Under the pieces are notes generated by a model that did not search any database, was not told the origin of the DNA, and saw only the letters and a program-made list of their open reading frames with translations. The position numbers were made by a program, and so were the translations under genes. Positions 8,806 through 17,584 of a DNA stretch of 64,000 bases are shown piece by piece; positions within the stretch are counted from its first letter, which is position 1, and each line of letters starts with the position of its first letter. Origin of the DNA: Rhodococcus yunnanensis NBRC 103083 (lineage in GTDB: Bacteria; Actinomycetota; Actinomycetes; Mycobacteriales; Mycobacteriaceae); the NCBI RefSeq assembly GCF_001895005.1, contig NZ_BCXH01000001.1, forward strand, positions 682,001-746,000, in the 5' to 3' direction.

Positions 8806-10299
8806 GTGACTGCGACATTGCTTTCGACGTGCCAAGACCTGCGTACTGCGTTCGAGCGGACCCGATACGACGCCGATTCGCTACTCGAGGCGCTGGGCGA
8901 GGCCGCACATGCGGCGCTGGGCCGCAGCGAGCCCGTTCCCGTCCGCCGGGCCAGCCTGGGTTGCGGTGATCTCGGTGTCTTGATTCGACTTTTTCTGCTC
9001 GTCGACGACATCCCGGACGAGGATGCCGCACGTGCCCTCGCCCCACTCACTCTCGTCGCCGCTGTCGAGGCCGGGATACTGGGGCGAGTGTCGCCCACGA
9101 GCGTTCGCGCGCTGCTGGACATCAGGCCCCTCGACGCGGGCAATGGAACGCGATGGATATTTTCCGATCTCGATGGCAGCATGCGGCCTGCGCCGACTGC
9201 ACACGATCACGTTCTGGGCGTGGGTCAGGCGTCGCTTTCTCTGCTTCGCGGAACACCGACCACCTATGCCTCGGAAATTCTGGACGTCGGCACCGGCTGC
9301 GGGGTTCAGGCCGTACATGCTGCTGCCGTCGCAGACACTGTCACCGGTACCGACATCAGCGAGCGTTCCATGGTCCTGGCAGCGGCCACTGCAGCCCTCA
9401 ACGGTCTGACGATCGAGCTGCTGGAGGGATCGTGGTTCGAACCGGTCGCAGGTCGAAGGTTCGACCGAATCGTCGCCAATCCCCCGTTCGTCGTCGGGCT
9501 GGGGACGATCGAACACAGTTACCGCGATTCCGGTCTCGATCTCGACGGAGCGTCGCGCCTGATGATCGAGCAAGCGCCGAACCATCTGAAGCCGGGCGGC
9601 ACCGCAGCGATCCTCGCATCGTGGGTGCACGTCGAGGGCGAGGACTGGCGCACGAGGGTGGCGTCATGGCTACCCGATCACGGCATCGATGCATGGATTT
9701 TGCAACGGGATGTCGCCGATCCCGCGCTGTACGTGGGCACCTGGATGCGCGACGGTGGTCTCGACCCTCGCGATCAGACCAGTGCGGCCGTCGCGCAGGC
9801 CTGGCTGCAACACTTCGACGATGCGCACGTCGACGGCATCGGGTTCGGGTTCGTCTACCTGCGCGCAACCGATCTGCCCACCGATGTGCTCGCCGAGGAC
9901 CTGCGACATGCTTTCGACGACCCGCTGGGTAATGAGGCGATCGCCTATTTCGACCGGGTGACGTGGCTTCGCGAGAACGATCCGGCCGACGCCGTCTTCC
10001 GTCTCGATCCCAGTACCGCTCTGGAGCACGTGTCGCTTCCCGGGACCGAGGGGTGGGAAACCGAAGTCGTCCGCGTCCACCGCGGAAACGGTCCGAACTG
10101 GCAGCACGAGATCGACGAGCTGGGCGCGATGCTTCTCGCCGGGATGCGCGAGGACGGCCTACCTCTCCGCGACCTCGTGGGGTTGTTGGCATCCGCGCAG
10201 GGTCTCGACGAGAATCAGTTGCTCGATGCTGCGATCGAATTGACGGTCGGCCTGCTGCGGCACGGTGTGATCGTGCCCTCGTCCGGCGCTGGCAGCTGA
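8806..10299 (+). CDS. Class I SAM-dependent methyltransferase with DUF7059-type N-terminus
   Basis: A 497-residue protein starting at GTG 8806. Residues 1-130 are an alpha-helical accessory domain; about 155-290 are a Rossmann methyltransferase with EILDVGTGCGVQAVHAA (SAM loop) and FDRIVANPPFVVG. The NPPF motif marks enzymes that methylate the amide or amino nitrogen of glutamine, adenine or guanine (PrmC, RlmA/RsmC-like families). A further ~200 residues at the C-terminus are unassigned. Actinobacteria often carry this gene just upstream of sigB. The substrate is not known: ribosomal RNA or a translation protein are both possible. Confidence 0.85.
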   Translation: MTATLLSTCQDLRTAFERTRYDADSLLEALGEAAHAALGRSEPVPVRRASLGCGDLGVLIRLFLLVDDIPDEDAARALAPLTLVAAVEAGILGRVSPTSVRALLDIRPLDAGNGTRWIFSDLDGSMRPAPTAHDHVLGVGQASLSLLRGTPTTYASEILDVGTGCGVQAVHAAAVADTVTGTDISERSMVLAAATAALNGLTIELLEGSWFEPVAGRRFDRIVANPPFVVGLGTIEHSYRDSGLDLDGASRLMIEQAPNHLKPGGTAAILASWVHVEGEDWRTRVASWLPDHGIDAWILQRDVADPALYVGTWMRDGGLDPRDQTSAAVAQAWLQHFDDAHVDGIGFGFVYLRATDLPTDVLAEDLRHAFDDPLGNEAIAYFDRVTWLRENDPADAVFRLDPSTALEHVSLPGTEGWETEVVRVHRGNGPNWQHEIDELGAMLLAGMREDGLPLRDLVGLLASAQGLDENQLLDAAIELTVGLLRHGVIVPSSGAGS

Positions 10300-10385
10300 G
10301 TTTCCTCGGGGAACGCTTCTCAGCAACTTCTCAGGACGGAGAAGGGATAGACCCTGGTCAAGCGGGTATCACACGGTGGAGCGGT

Positions 10386-10413
10386 GGGAACTTTTCGATC
10401 TCGCCCGGACGTT
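10386..10413 (+). promoter_or_regulatory. Predicted SigE/SigH-type (ECF) promoter of sigB
   Basis: GGGAACTT at 10386-10393 and CGTT at 10410-10413, separated by 16 nt, match the GGAACYT-N15/16-CGTT consensus of mycobacterial SigE/SigH promoters. The M. tuberculosis sigB gene is known to be driven by such a promoter. Transcription would start near 10420, giving a leader of about 30 nt before ATG 10450. Confidence 0.7.
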
Positions 10414-10449
10414 GAGCCCTATGAGACACCACCGATCAGGAGGCAAGTC

Positions 10450-11421
10450 ATGACAAGCCCCAGCACCACGACCCGCCCACGTCCCACCGACGCGGACCTC
10501 GACGCTCAGAGCCCGGCAGCAGATCTCGTTCGTGTCTACCTCAACGGGATCGGCCGGACCGCGCTTCTGACCGCCGACGAGGAAGTGGATCTGGCCAAGC
10601 GCATCGAAGCTGGGTTGTATGCCAAGAACGTCCTGGAGAACACCAAGCGGCTCACCGCGGCGAAGAAGCGAAACCTGGCCATCATCGTGCGCGACGGAAG
10701 CGCCGCCCGCAGTCACCTCTTGGAAGCCAACCTCAGGCTCGTCGTCTCGCTCGCGAAGCGATACACAGGTCGCGGTATGCCTCTTCTGGACCTCATCCAG
10801 GAGGGAAACCTCGGGCTGATCCGAGCCATGGAAAAATTCGACTACGCCAAGGGCTTCAAGTTCTCCACGTATGCGACCTGGTGGATTCGACAGGCCATCA
10901 CACGCGGCATGGCGGACCAGAGCCGCACCATCCGTCTGCCAGTCCACCTGGTGGAGCAGGTCAACAAGCTTGCGCGCATCAAGAGGGAACTCCATCAGCA
11001 GCTCGGCCGCGAGGCGACCGATGACGAGCTGTCGAGCGAATCCGGTATCGCCGTCGAGAAGATCGCCGATCTGCTCGACCACAGCCGCGACCCGGTCAGT
11101 CTCGACATGCCTGTCGGTAGCGACGAAGAAGCTCCCCTCGGAGACTTCATCGAAGACTCGGAGGCCACTTCCGCCGAGAACGCCGTCATCGCCGGCCTTC
11201 TTCACAGTGACGTCCGTACCGTGCTCGCCACGCTCGACGAGCGTGAGCAGCAGGTCATCCGACTCCGCTACGGCCTCGACGACGGCCAGCCGCGCACTCT
11301 TGACCAGATCGGCAAGCTGTTCGGGCTCTCTCGCGAGCGTGTGCGGCAGATCGAGCGTGAGGTCATGGTGAAGTTGCGCCAGGGCGACCGCGCCGAGAAG
11401 TTGCGCTCCTACGCCAGCTGA
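10450..11421 (+). CDS. sigB: Principal-like, stress-responsive sigma factor SigB
   Basis: Group 2 sigma-70 of 323 residues. ATG 10450 follows a perfect AGGAGG at 10438-10443. It shares region 1.2, the whole of region 2 ([20 protein letters not shown]), region 3 and region 4.2 ([17 protein letters not shown]) with SigA but lacks SigA's long Lys/Ala N-terminus. In mycobacteria SigB serves stationary phase and surface, heat and oxidative stress. An ECF-type promoter upstream suggests the same control here. Followed by a hairpin with a T-run. IdeR lies nearby, as in M. tuberculosis, but here the acuC pair intervenes. Confidence 0.96.
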   Translation: MTSPSTTTRPRPTDADLDAQSPAADLVRVYLNGIGRTALLTADEEVDLAKRIEAGLYAKNVLENTKRLTAAKKRNLAIIVRDGSAARSHLLEANLRLVVSLAKRYTGRGMPLLDLIQEGNLGLIRAMEKFDYAKGFKFSTYATWWIRQAITRGMADQSRTIRLPVHLVEQVNKLARIKRELHQQLGREATDDELSSESGIAVEKIADLLDHSRDPVSLDMPVGSDEEAPLGDFIEDSEATSAENAVIAGLLHSDVRTVLATLDEREQQVIRLRYGLDDGQPRTLDQIGKLFGLSRERVRQIEREVMVKLRQGDRAEKLRSYAS

Positions 11422-11476
11422 TCCTCGTTCGGGATCACCCAGTCAGGTGGGGCAGCGGTGACAATCCCCGCGCGCA

Positions 11477-11507
11477 CCACCGCACAGCGGTGGCCGAGTC
11501 GATTTTT
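11477..11507 (+). terminator. Possible terminator downstream of sigB
   Basis: CCACCGC/GCGGTGG (11477-11483 and 11487-11493) form a 7-bp stem with a 3-nt loop; TTTTT follows at 11503-11507. The 9-nt space before the T-run makes it imperfect. The rest of 11422-11582 shows no gene. Confidence 0.45.
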
Positions 11508-11582
11508 CCTCCCCCCCTCTGGGAAAGTCGATTCGGTCTCCGCTTGAAACGTCACGAATGGTCTTCGGCCCCCGCGCCGGTG

Positions 11583-11643
11583 CCGAACTGCCCCGGTGCC
11601 GAACTGTCCGATACCGAACTGTCCGCTACCGAACTGTCCGCTA
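11583..11643. repeat. 15-bp tandem array reaching the stop codon of the GNAT/ACS gene
   Basis: CCGAACTGTCCGATA (11599-11613) and two copies of CCGAACTGTCCGCTA (11614-11628, 11629-11643), preceded by a diverged 16-bp copy from 11583. The stop codon of the minus-strand gene (CTA on the plus strand, 11641-11643) is the last three bases of the array. Confidence 0.9.
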
Positions 11644-14403
11644 CCGCAGTCGCCTGGGCCCGAGATCGTTTCGGGTAGGTTCTGGTCCGAGCCGGAGGCG
11701 AGCATCGGTGACTTGCGCGCCGTGCGCCGATGCGAGAATCGGCTCGCAGGCCAACGCCCGGATCTCGGGGATGTCGTCGGCCATCACCGAGACACGTTGA
11801 ACCAGATCGACGAGCGCACTCTTGTTGACCGGCACCGCATTTCGATACCCCGACAGCAGGGGTGCCGCCTTGGGTGCATCGATCAATTGCACGGCCTCGT
11901 CCTCGGTCAGGGGTAGAACGCGGTACGCGCGGTCGCCCAGTAGATCCGAGATCACACCGGCCAGACCGAACGAGATCAGCGATCCGAACGACGGGTCGTC
12001 CTGTACGCGCACAACGCATCCGATTCCCTTTGTTGCCATCTTCTGCACATGCAGAAGCGGCTCCCCCGAATCCGCCGCGAGCGTTCGGTAGGCGTCGCGC
12101 ACGGCGTCGTCGCTTCCCAGATCCAGGCGCACTCCCCCGAGGTCCGGCCGGTGTCGCCACTGCTCACCGGTCGCCTTCACCGCCACCGGGTATCCCAACT
12201 CCGACGCGGCAGCAGCCGCCTCGTCCTCGTCGGTGACAGATCTGAATTCGACGACCTCGATTCCGTAACACGACAGCAGCTCGGCGGTCTCGAAGTCCGA
12301 GAGCCAGCGGTCGCGGCCAGACCACCCACGCACGAGCGCCGCCGCTCGTTCGGAATCTATCCCGTTCGGCCGCAGCGGCGTCGATACGGGTCGGCTGCGC
12401 CACGCCGCATACCGCCACGCTTTGCCGAGGGCAGCGACGGCACGCTCGGGACTGGAGTACGACGGCACGGACCCACGAATCGGGTGTCCTTCCTCGCCAC
12501 GGACCGCCAGCACATCCGGAATGCCCTCGGTAGCAAGGAACGTGGTGAGGACTGGCTTGTCCGCCCCCCGCACCGCGGCGCCGAGCGCCTCGGCGAACGG
12601 CTCGACCGTCACCGCCACCGGAGGCACGAAGACGACGATCACCGAGTCGACGTCGGAGGCGGCAAGTGCACCCGAGACGGCCGCGGCGAATTCTTCCGGC
12701 CCGGCCTGTGGTCCGACATCGATTGCTGCGCCCGCGTGCAGACCCTCGGCGCGAGCCGCGTCGACAGCCAGGACACCGAGGGCCGTGGAGTTACCGACGA
12801 CCGCAACACGGGGGCCGGTGGGCAACGGCTGATACCCGAACAGGATTGCGCAGTCGAACAATTGCGCGATGGTGTCGACCTGAATCACCCCTGCCTGCTC
12901 GAACAATGCTTTGACTATGCTGTCGTCGATGTCAGGGCCGGTGGCAAGGGCAGGCGGTACGGCCCCGCGACCGCTCTTGACCGCGACGATAGGTTTGGTA
13001 CGAGCCACACGTCGCGCGATTCGGGTGAATTTGCGTGGATTGCCGAAGCTTTCGAGGTAGAGCAGCACCACCTCGGTGGCGGGATCGGAATCCCAGTACT
13101 GCAGCAAGTCGTTTCCCGAGACATCCGCGCGGTTGCCCGCCGATACGAACGTGGACAGCCCGAGCCTGCGCTTGGCGGCTTGATCGAGGATCGCGATACC
13201 GAGAGCGCCGGACTGACAGAAGAATCCGACCCTCCCCGGCATCGGAAGATGCGGAGCAAGAGTGGCATTGAGCGCGAAAGCAGAGTCCGTGTTGGCCACA
13301 CCGAGCGCGTTGGGACCGACCAGTCTCATGCCGTGAGCTCGGGCGGCGTGCACAAGACGACGCTCTTTCTCCTGACCGGCCGCGCCTGTCTCGCCGAATC
13401 CGCCCGACACCACGACGAGCGCCTTGACGCCTTTGTCCAGACAGTCGTCCAGAACTTCGTCGATCGATTCCGCGGGGACGGCGGCAATGGCCAGATCGAC
13501 CGAGTCCGGAATGTCGTGCACCGTCCTGTACGCCCGAACGCCACGCACCGAGCGATGATCTGCGTTGACCGGATACACCGGCCCGGTGAACCCCGCGGCA
13601 AGCAGATTCGCCAACACAGCATTGCCCACCTTGGAGCTGTCGGTGGACGCGCCGATCACGGCGACCGAGTTGGGACTCAACACATTTCGGACGCTGCGCG
13701 CCTCAGCAGCCCGTTCACGCGAATTACGAACCGACAGAAGCGCTTCACTCGGATCGATCGCGAACTCCAGTCGCAGAACACCGCCTTCGAAACTACGACT
13801 CACCTGGTATCCGGCCTCACGGAAGACCGTGACCATGTTGCGGTTCTCGGCGAGCACCTCGGCCACGAACATGTCGACGCCGTTCTCCGCGGCCGCTCCG
13901 GCGAGATGCTCGAGCAGAATCGGACCGAGACCTCGGCCTTGATGCGCATCGGCGACGACGAATGCGACCTCCGCTGAATTGCCGTCGCCCTCGGGGAGCC
14001 GTTCGTAGCGGCCGACCGCGACGATGTCGTCGCCCAGAATGGCCACGAACGCCACCCTCGACCGATGGTCGACCGTGGTGAAGTTGAGTACGTCGCGTTG
14101 CGGCATCGTTGGATACGGCCCGAAATACCGCAGGTACCGCGTGCGTTCGGACAGTCGGCCGTGAAATGCGACGAGTGCATCCGCATCCGACGGGACGATC
14201 GGACGCAGGTGCACGACGCCCCCGTCCGATGCCAGTACATCGGCGACCCAGTGCTTCGGGAAGGACGTCTCGGCCTTCAGCCGCTCTTTGTCCTTGGCAG
14301 TAAGTTCGCTGGCAGCGGGTTCGCCGGCAGTGGGTTCGCCGGCAGTGGGTTCACCGGCAGTGGAATCCTTGGCAGTGGGGTCGTGTGCGGTGGATTCAGT
14401 CAC
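11641..14403 (-). CDS. GNAT acetyltransferase fused to an ADP-forming acyl-CoA synthetase-like protein
   Basis: A 920-residue fusion. Residues ~2-36 are a Thr/Ala/Glu/Pro repeat. A GNAT domain follows (about 50-215; VVHLRPIVPSDADALVAFH, VVADAHQGRGLGPILLEHL as the acetyl-CoA loop). Then come a CoA-binding Rossmann domain (SVAVIGASTDSSKVGNAV), a succinyl-CoA-ligase-like domain (RLVGPNALGVANT) and a C-terminal ATP-grasp (ELGYPVAVKATGEQWRHR). Such proteins are protein lysine acetyltransferases or acyl-CoA synthetases, usually regulating AMP-forming acetyl-CoA synthetase. GTG 14403 overlaps the acuC stop (GTGACTGA), implying translational coupling. Compared with Salmonella Pat the domain order is reversed, with GNAT first. 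Confidence 0.87.
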   Translation of the reverse strand: MTESTAHDPTAKDSTAGEPTAGEPTAGEPAASELTAKDKERLKAETSFPKHWVADVLASDGGVVHLRPIVPSDADALVAFHGRLSERTRYLRYFGPYPTMPQRDVLNFTTVDHRSRVAFVAILGDDIVAVGRYERLPEGDGNSAEVAFVVADAHQGRGLGPILLEHLAGAAAENGVDMFVAEVLAENRNMVTVFREAGYQVSRSFEGGVLRLEFAIDPSEALLSVRNSRERAAEARSVRNVLSPNSVAVIGASTDSSKVGNAVLANLLAAGFTGPVYPVNADHRSVRGVRAYRTVHDIPDSVDLAIAAVPAESIDEVLDDCLDKGVKALVVVSGGFGETGAAGQEKERRLVHAARAHGMRLVGPNALGVANTDSAFALNATLAPHLPMPGRVGFFCQSGALGIAILDQAAKRRLGLSTFVSAGNRADVSGNDLLQYWDSDPATEVVLLYLESFGNPRKFTRIARRVARTKPIVAVKSGRGAVPPALATGPDIDDSIVKALFEQAGVIQVDTIAQLFDCAILFGYQPLPTGPRVAVVGNSTALGVLAVDAARAEGLHAGAAIDVGPQAGPEEFAAAVSGALAASDVDSVIVVFVPPVAVTVEPFAEALGAAVRGADKPVLTTFLATEGIPDVLAVRGEEGHPIRGSVPSYSSPERAVAALGKAWRYAAWRSRPVSTPLRPNGIDSERAAALVRGWSGRDRWLSDFETAELLSCYGIEVVEFRSVTDEDEAAAAASELGYPVAVKATGEQWRHRPDLGGVRLDLGSDDAVRDAYRTLAADSGEPLLHVQKMATKGIGCVVRVQDDPSFGSLISFGLAGVISDLLGDRAYRVLPLTEDEAVQLIDAPKAAPLLSGYRNAVPVNKSALVDLVQRVSVMADDIPEIRALACEPILASAHGAQVTDARLRLGPEPTRNDLGPRRLR
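14296..14400 (-). repeat. 15-bp tandem array forming the N-terminus of the GNAT/ACS protein
   Basis: Seven 15-bp units, most starting GGCAGTG on the plus strand (14296, 14311, 14326, 14341, 14356, 14371, 14386), encode pentapeptides such as TAGEP, TAKDS and ASELT. The array ends 3 bp before the GTG start codon, so nearly the whole leader of the protein is repeat-made. Confidence 0.88.
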
Positions 14404-15667
14404 GAGGATCTTCCGGATCGAGGCCGAGCAGCGGGAAGCTTGCTCGTCGGGTTGCAAGAATGGCCGAGTCGACGCGCTCCAGTGCGCGATCGGCAGCGTC
14501 GTTGGAACCATCGACCGACCCACCCGGACCGTCCCACGCCGGATAGTCGACGTCACCTCCATCGCCCATCACCTGGGGTAGGTCGATACTCGGCGCCATC
14601 TGTCTGACGCGGTCGCGCCACGCGTCAGGTAGTCGAAGTTGCGGGTCGACCGGGCGGCCGAGGGCAGCGGCGATCAGATACGTCCATGCGCGGGGCACCA
14701 CACGCACCAACCCGTAACCGCCGCCGCCGACCGCGATCCAGCGCCCCTCTGCGTACTTGTCCGCAAGCTCGCGCATCGCGAGGAACGCCGCGTTCTGACC
14801 GTCCACCGTCAGCGCCAGATCGGCCAGCGGATCTTCTCGATGACTGTCCACACCGCATTGACTCACGATGATCTGGGGACGGAAAGCCGAGATCGCCCCG
14901 GGAACAACAGCATGAAATGCTCTTAGCCACAACCGATCTCCGGTGCCCGGCAGGAGCGGAACGTTGATCGCGGTTCCTTCAGCGGCCCCTGAGCCGACCT
15001 CGCTCGACCACCCGGTGTTCGGCCACAGGGTCGCCGGGTGTTGATGCAGCGACACCGTCAGTACCCGTGGGTCGTCGACGAAGGCGTGCTGAACGCCGTC
15101 ACCGTGATGAGCGTCGACGTCGATGTAGGCGATCCGATCGAATCCGTGGTCCAGTAGCCAGGAGATGGCGATGGCCGCGTCGTTGTACACGCAGAAACCC
15201 GATGCCCAATCGGGCATCGCGTGGTGCATGCCGCCGCCGATACTGACGGCTCGGCGCGCTCGACCCGAGGCGATCTCCTGCGCAGCGGCCAGAGTTCCGC
15301 CGGTCAACATGGCACTCGCCTCGTGCATGTGACGGAACACCGGATTGTCGTCCGAGCCCAGCCCGTGCTCCACGGCGTCGGGATCCAGAATTGCCAGACC
15401 CTTGTCGGGTGCTCGCTTCACGGCATCGATGTACGCAGGCGTGTGGATCCTGAGCAACTCGGCATCGGTCGCGGCCCGTGGTTCGACGAGTTCGACCCCG
15501 TCGAGCACTCCGATCTGCCGAGCCAACGCCATCGTCAGGTCCAGCCTGGTCGGGTTCATCGGGTGATCGTCGCTCCACCGATACGAGAGGTAGTCGGCAC
15601 TCCAGACGACGATGTCGTCGGCGACCGCTGTGGTCTGCGATGGCGGTCGGCCCGCCTGGTCTGCCAT
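14396..15667 (-). CDS. acuC: AcuC-family class I histone-deacetylase-like protein
   Basis: Zinc-dependent lysine deacetylase of 423 residues. Visible: SIGGGMHHAMPDWASGFC (catalytic His pair), IAYIDVDAHHGDGVQ (zinc-binding Asp and His), VSLHQHPATLWPNTG, VSQCGVDSHREDPLADL (second zinc Asp) and GGGGYGLVRV (the GGGGY loop with the transition-state Tyr). AcuC proteins typically deacetylate acetyl-CoA synthetase. ATG 15667 gives the normal length; an upstream frame to 15793 would add unconserved Arg-rich sequence. It precedes and overlaps the GNAT/ACS gene by 8 nt, so the pair probably writes and erases the same modification. Confidence 0.93.
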   Translation of the reverse strand: MADQAGRPPSQTTAVADDIVVWSADYLSYRWSDDHPMNPTRLDLTMALARQIGVLDGVELVEPRAATDAELLRIHTPAYIDAVKRAPDKGLAILDPDAVEHGLGSDDNPVFRHMHEASAMLTGGTLAAAQEIASGRARRAVSIGGGMHHAMPDWASGFCVYNDAAIAISWLLDHGFDRIAYIDVDAHHGDGVQHAFVDDPRVLTVSLHQHPATLWPNTGWSSEVGSGAAEGTAINVPLLPGTGDRLWLRAFHAVVPGAISAFRPQIIVSQCGVDSHREDPLADLALTVDGQNAAFLAMRELADKYAEGRWIAVGGGGYGLVRVVPRAWTYLIAAALGRPVDPQLRLPDAWRDRVRQMAPSIDLPQVMGDGGDVDYPAWDGPGGSVDGSNDAADRALERVDSAILATRRASFPLLGLDPEDPRD

Positions 15668-15825
15668 GTGAGCAACGCTACTTGCCACACTCGGACTGTG
15701 CGACCAGCCGCCGACGCCGTGTTCGGTTACCGGTCGGTACAGGGTGCGGCGCGCCAGCCACGCGGACCTACGCCGCCGCTTCGGCCACATCAACGGTAGA
15801 ATCGGATGCGACGAAGGGGTTGAGT

Positions 15826-16512
15826 GTGAAGGATCTGGTCGACACCACGGAGATGTACCTCCGGACGATCTACGACTTGGAAGAAGAGGGCGTCGTGCCG
15901 CTGCGCGCGCGCATCGCCGAACGTCTCGAACAGAGCGGTCCCACCGTCAGCCAAACAGTCGCCCGTATGGAACGTGACGGGCTGTTGTCGGTTGCGGGTG
16001 ATCGCCACTTGGAGCTGACCGAAAAAGGACGCAGTCTCGCCGTGTCGGTGATGCGCAAGCATCGCCTCGCGGAGCGGCTGCTCGTCGACGTCATCGGACT
16101 TCGCTGGGAAGACGTGCATGCCGAGGCGTGCCGTTGGGAACATGTGATGAGCGAGGAGGTCGAACGCCGCCTCGTGACGGTGCTCAACAATCCGACTACG
16201 TCGCCGTACGGGAATCCGATTCCCGGACTGGAGGAGCTCGGTCTCGGTCAGCCGGCTGCGGTTCACGAAGATCTGGTCCGTTTGACCGACCTCCCCCACG
16301 GTCAGTCGACCGCGGTGGTCGTGCGCAGACTGGCCGAACACGTGCAGTCCGATCCTGAGGTCATCTCACAATTGCGTGATGCGGGTGTTGTTCCCGATGC
16401 ACGCGTTACAGTCGAGGTGAAGCCGGGAACGGTCACCATCACCGTCCCCGGCCACGACGGTATCGATATTTCGGACGAAATGGCCCACGCAGTTCAGGTG
16501 AAACAGGTCTGA
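15826..16512 (+). CDS. ideR: Iron-dependent repressor IdeR (DtxR family)
   Basis: Fe(II)-dependent transcriptional repressor, 228 residues from GTG 15826 with AAGGGG at 15814-15819. The N-terminal helix-turn-helix (ARIAERLEQSGPTVSQTVARM) is followed by the dimer and metal domain. All metal ligands known from mycobacterial IdeR occur at the same numbers: Met10, Cys102, Glu105, His106 (site 2 residues) and His79, Glu83, His98. A C-terminal SH3-like domain ends the protein. It normally represses siderophore genes and activates ferritin genes when iron is plentiful. galE follows after 69 nt on the same strand, as in corynebacterial dtxR-galE. Confidence 0.97.
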   Translation: MKDLVDTTEMYLRTIYDLEEEGVVPLRARIAERLEQSGPTVSQTVARMERDGLLSVAGDRHLELTEKGRSLAVSVMRKHRLAERLLVDVIGLRWEDVHAEACRWEHVMSEEVERRLVTVLNNPTTSPYGNPIPGLEELGLGQPAAVHEDLVRLTDLPHGQSTAVVVRRLAEHVQSDPEVISQLRDAGVVPDARVTVEVKPGTVTITVPGHDGIDISDEMAHAVQVKQV

Positions 16513-16581
16513 GGCGACTCCCCATCGGGACCCGGGGCCTGGCTTCACCGAGCAGACCCCGGCCCGAGGAGGAGACGAGTA

Positions 16582-17571
16582 GTGAAGCTTTTGGTGACCG
16601 GCGGCGCCGGCTACGTAGGTAGTGTGTGTGCCGCAGTTCTCGCGGAGCGAGGCCACGATGTCGTTGTCGTGGACAATCTGTCGACAGGCAATCGAGACGC
16701 TGTTCCTCCGCAGTGCACCTTCGTCGAGGCGGACATCAAAGACGTTGCCGGATCTGTGCTTTCCGAATCGTCATTCGACGGTGTGATGCACTTCGCAGCA
16801 CAGTCCTTGGTCGGAGAATCCGTGGTGTCCCCGGACAAATACTGGTCGGGAAACGTCGTCACGACGCTGTCGCTGCTGGAGGCGATGCGCGAGAGCGGCA
16901 CTCCGCGGCTCGTCTTCTCGTCCACCGCAGCGACATACGGTGAGCCCGAGCGCACTCCCATCACCGAGGAGATGCCGACGGCACCGACAAATCCCTACGG
17001 CGCGACGAAGCTCGCCATCGATCACGCGATCACCTCCTACGCCTCTGCGTACGGCCTTGCCGCGACAAGTCTTCGGTATTTCAACGTGGCTGGTGCATAC
17101 GGAGGTTTCGGCGAGAACCGCGTCGTCGAGACACATCTGATTCCGCTGGTACTACAGACCGCTCTCGGTCAACGCGAGAAGATCTCGGTATTCGGCTCGG
17201 ACTGGCCGACACCCGACGGCACCGCCGTTCGCGACTACATCCATGTCGCCGATCTGGCAGAGGCTCACCTCCTCGCCCTCGAGTCGTCCGAGTCGGGCCA
17301 TCACCGCATCTACAACCTCGGTAGCGGGACCGGATTCTCGGTGAACCAAGTGATCGATGCGTGCACCCGAGTGACCGGCCTGCCGATTGCGGTCGAGCAG
17401 GCCCCGAGGAGGGCGGGCGATCCTGCGGTGCTCATCGCATCGAGCGACAAGGCAATCGCAGAGCTCGGGTGGAAGCCGAAATTCACCGACCTCGACGTCA
17501 TAGTCTCCGATGCCTGGACCTACCTCCGCGGTCTCGGTGACACGGCGCACGCGGCAACCGCTCGGACGTGA
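16582..17571 (+). CDS. galE: UDP-glucose 4-epimerase
   Basis: Extended short-chain dehydrogenase of 329 residues that interconverts UDP-glucose and UDP-galactose, supplying galactan for the mycolyl-arabinogalactan wall. TGGAGYVGS (residues 6-14) binds [11 protein letters not shown] holds the catalytic Ser/Thr near 114-115, and NPYGATK gives Tyr139 and Lys143. [12 protein letters not shown] follows as in GalE. GTG 16582 has a strong GAGGAGGAG at 16565-16573. The space from ideR contains a small GC hairpin (CCGGGG/CCCCGG) that may attenuate read-through. Confidence 0.94.
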   Translation: MKLLVTGGAGYVGSVCAAVLAERGHDVVVVDNLSTGNRDAVPPQCTFVEADIKDVAGSVLSESSFDGVMHFAAQSLVGESVVSPDKYWSGNVVTTLSLLEAMRESGTPRLVFSSTAATYGEPERTPITEEMPTAPTNPYGATKLAIDHAITSYASAYGLAATSLRYFNVAGAYGGFGENRVVETHLIPLVLQTALGQREKISVFGSDWPTPDGTAVRDYIHVADLAEAHLLALESSESGHHRIYNLGSGTGFSVNQVIDACTRVTGLPIAVEQAPRRAGDPAVLIASSDKAIAELGWKPKFTDLDVIVSDAWTYLRGLGDTAHAATART

Positions 17572-17584
17572 ATGCGTCTGTCCC

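Noticed and set aside
11583-11643. CRISPR-like repeat array
   Set aside because: Units are 15 bp and directly abutting, with no spacers and no cas genes. The other arrays are the same kind.
11409-11705. Minus-strand frame encoding repeated GQFGS/GQFGI peptides
   Set aside because: The peptide repeat simply translates the 15-bp array in another frame; it overlaps the sigB stop and the 3' end of the GNAT/ACS gene and has no start signal.
15668-16600. IdeR iron box upstream of ideR or galE
   Set aside because: No sequence resembling TTAGGTTAGGCTAACCTAA was found.
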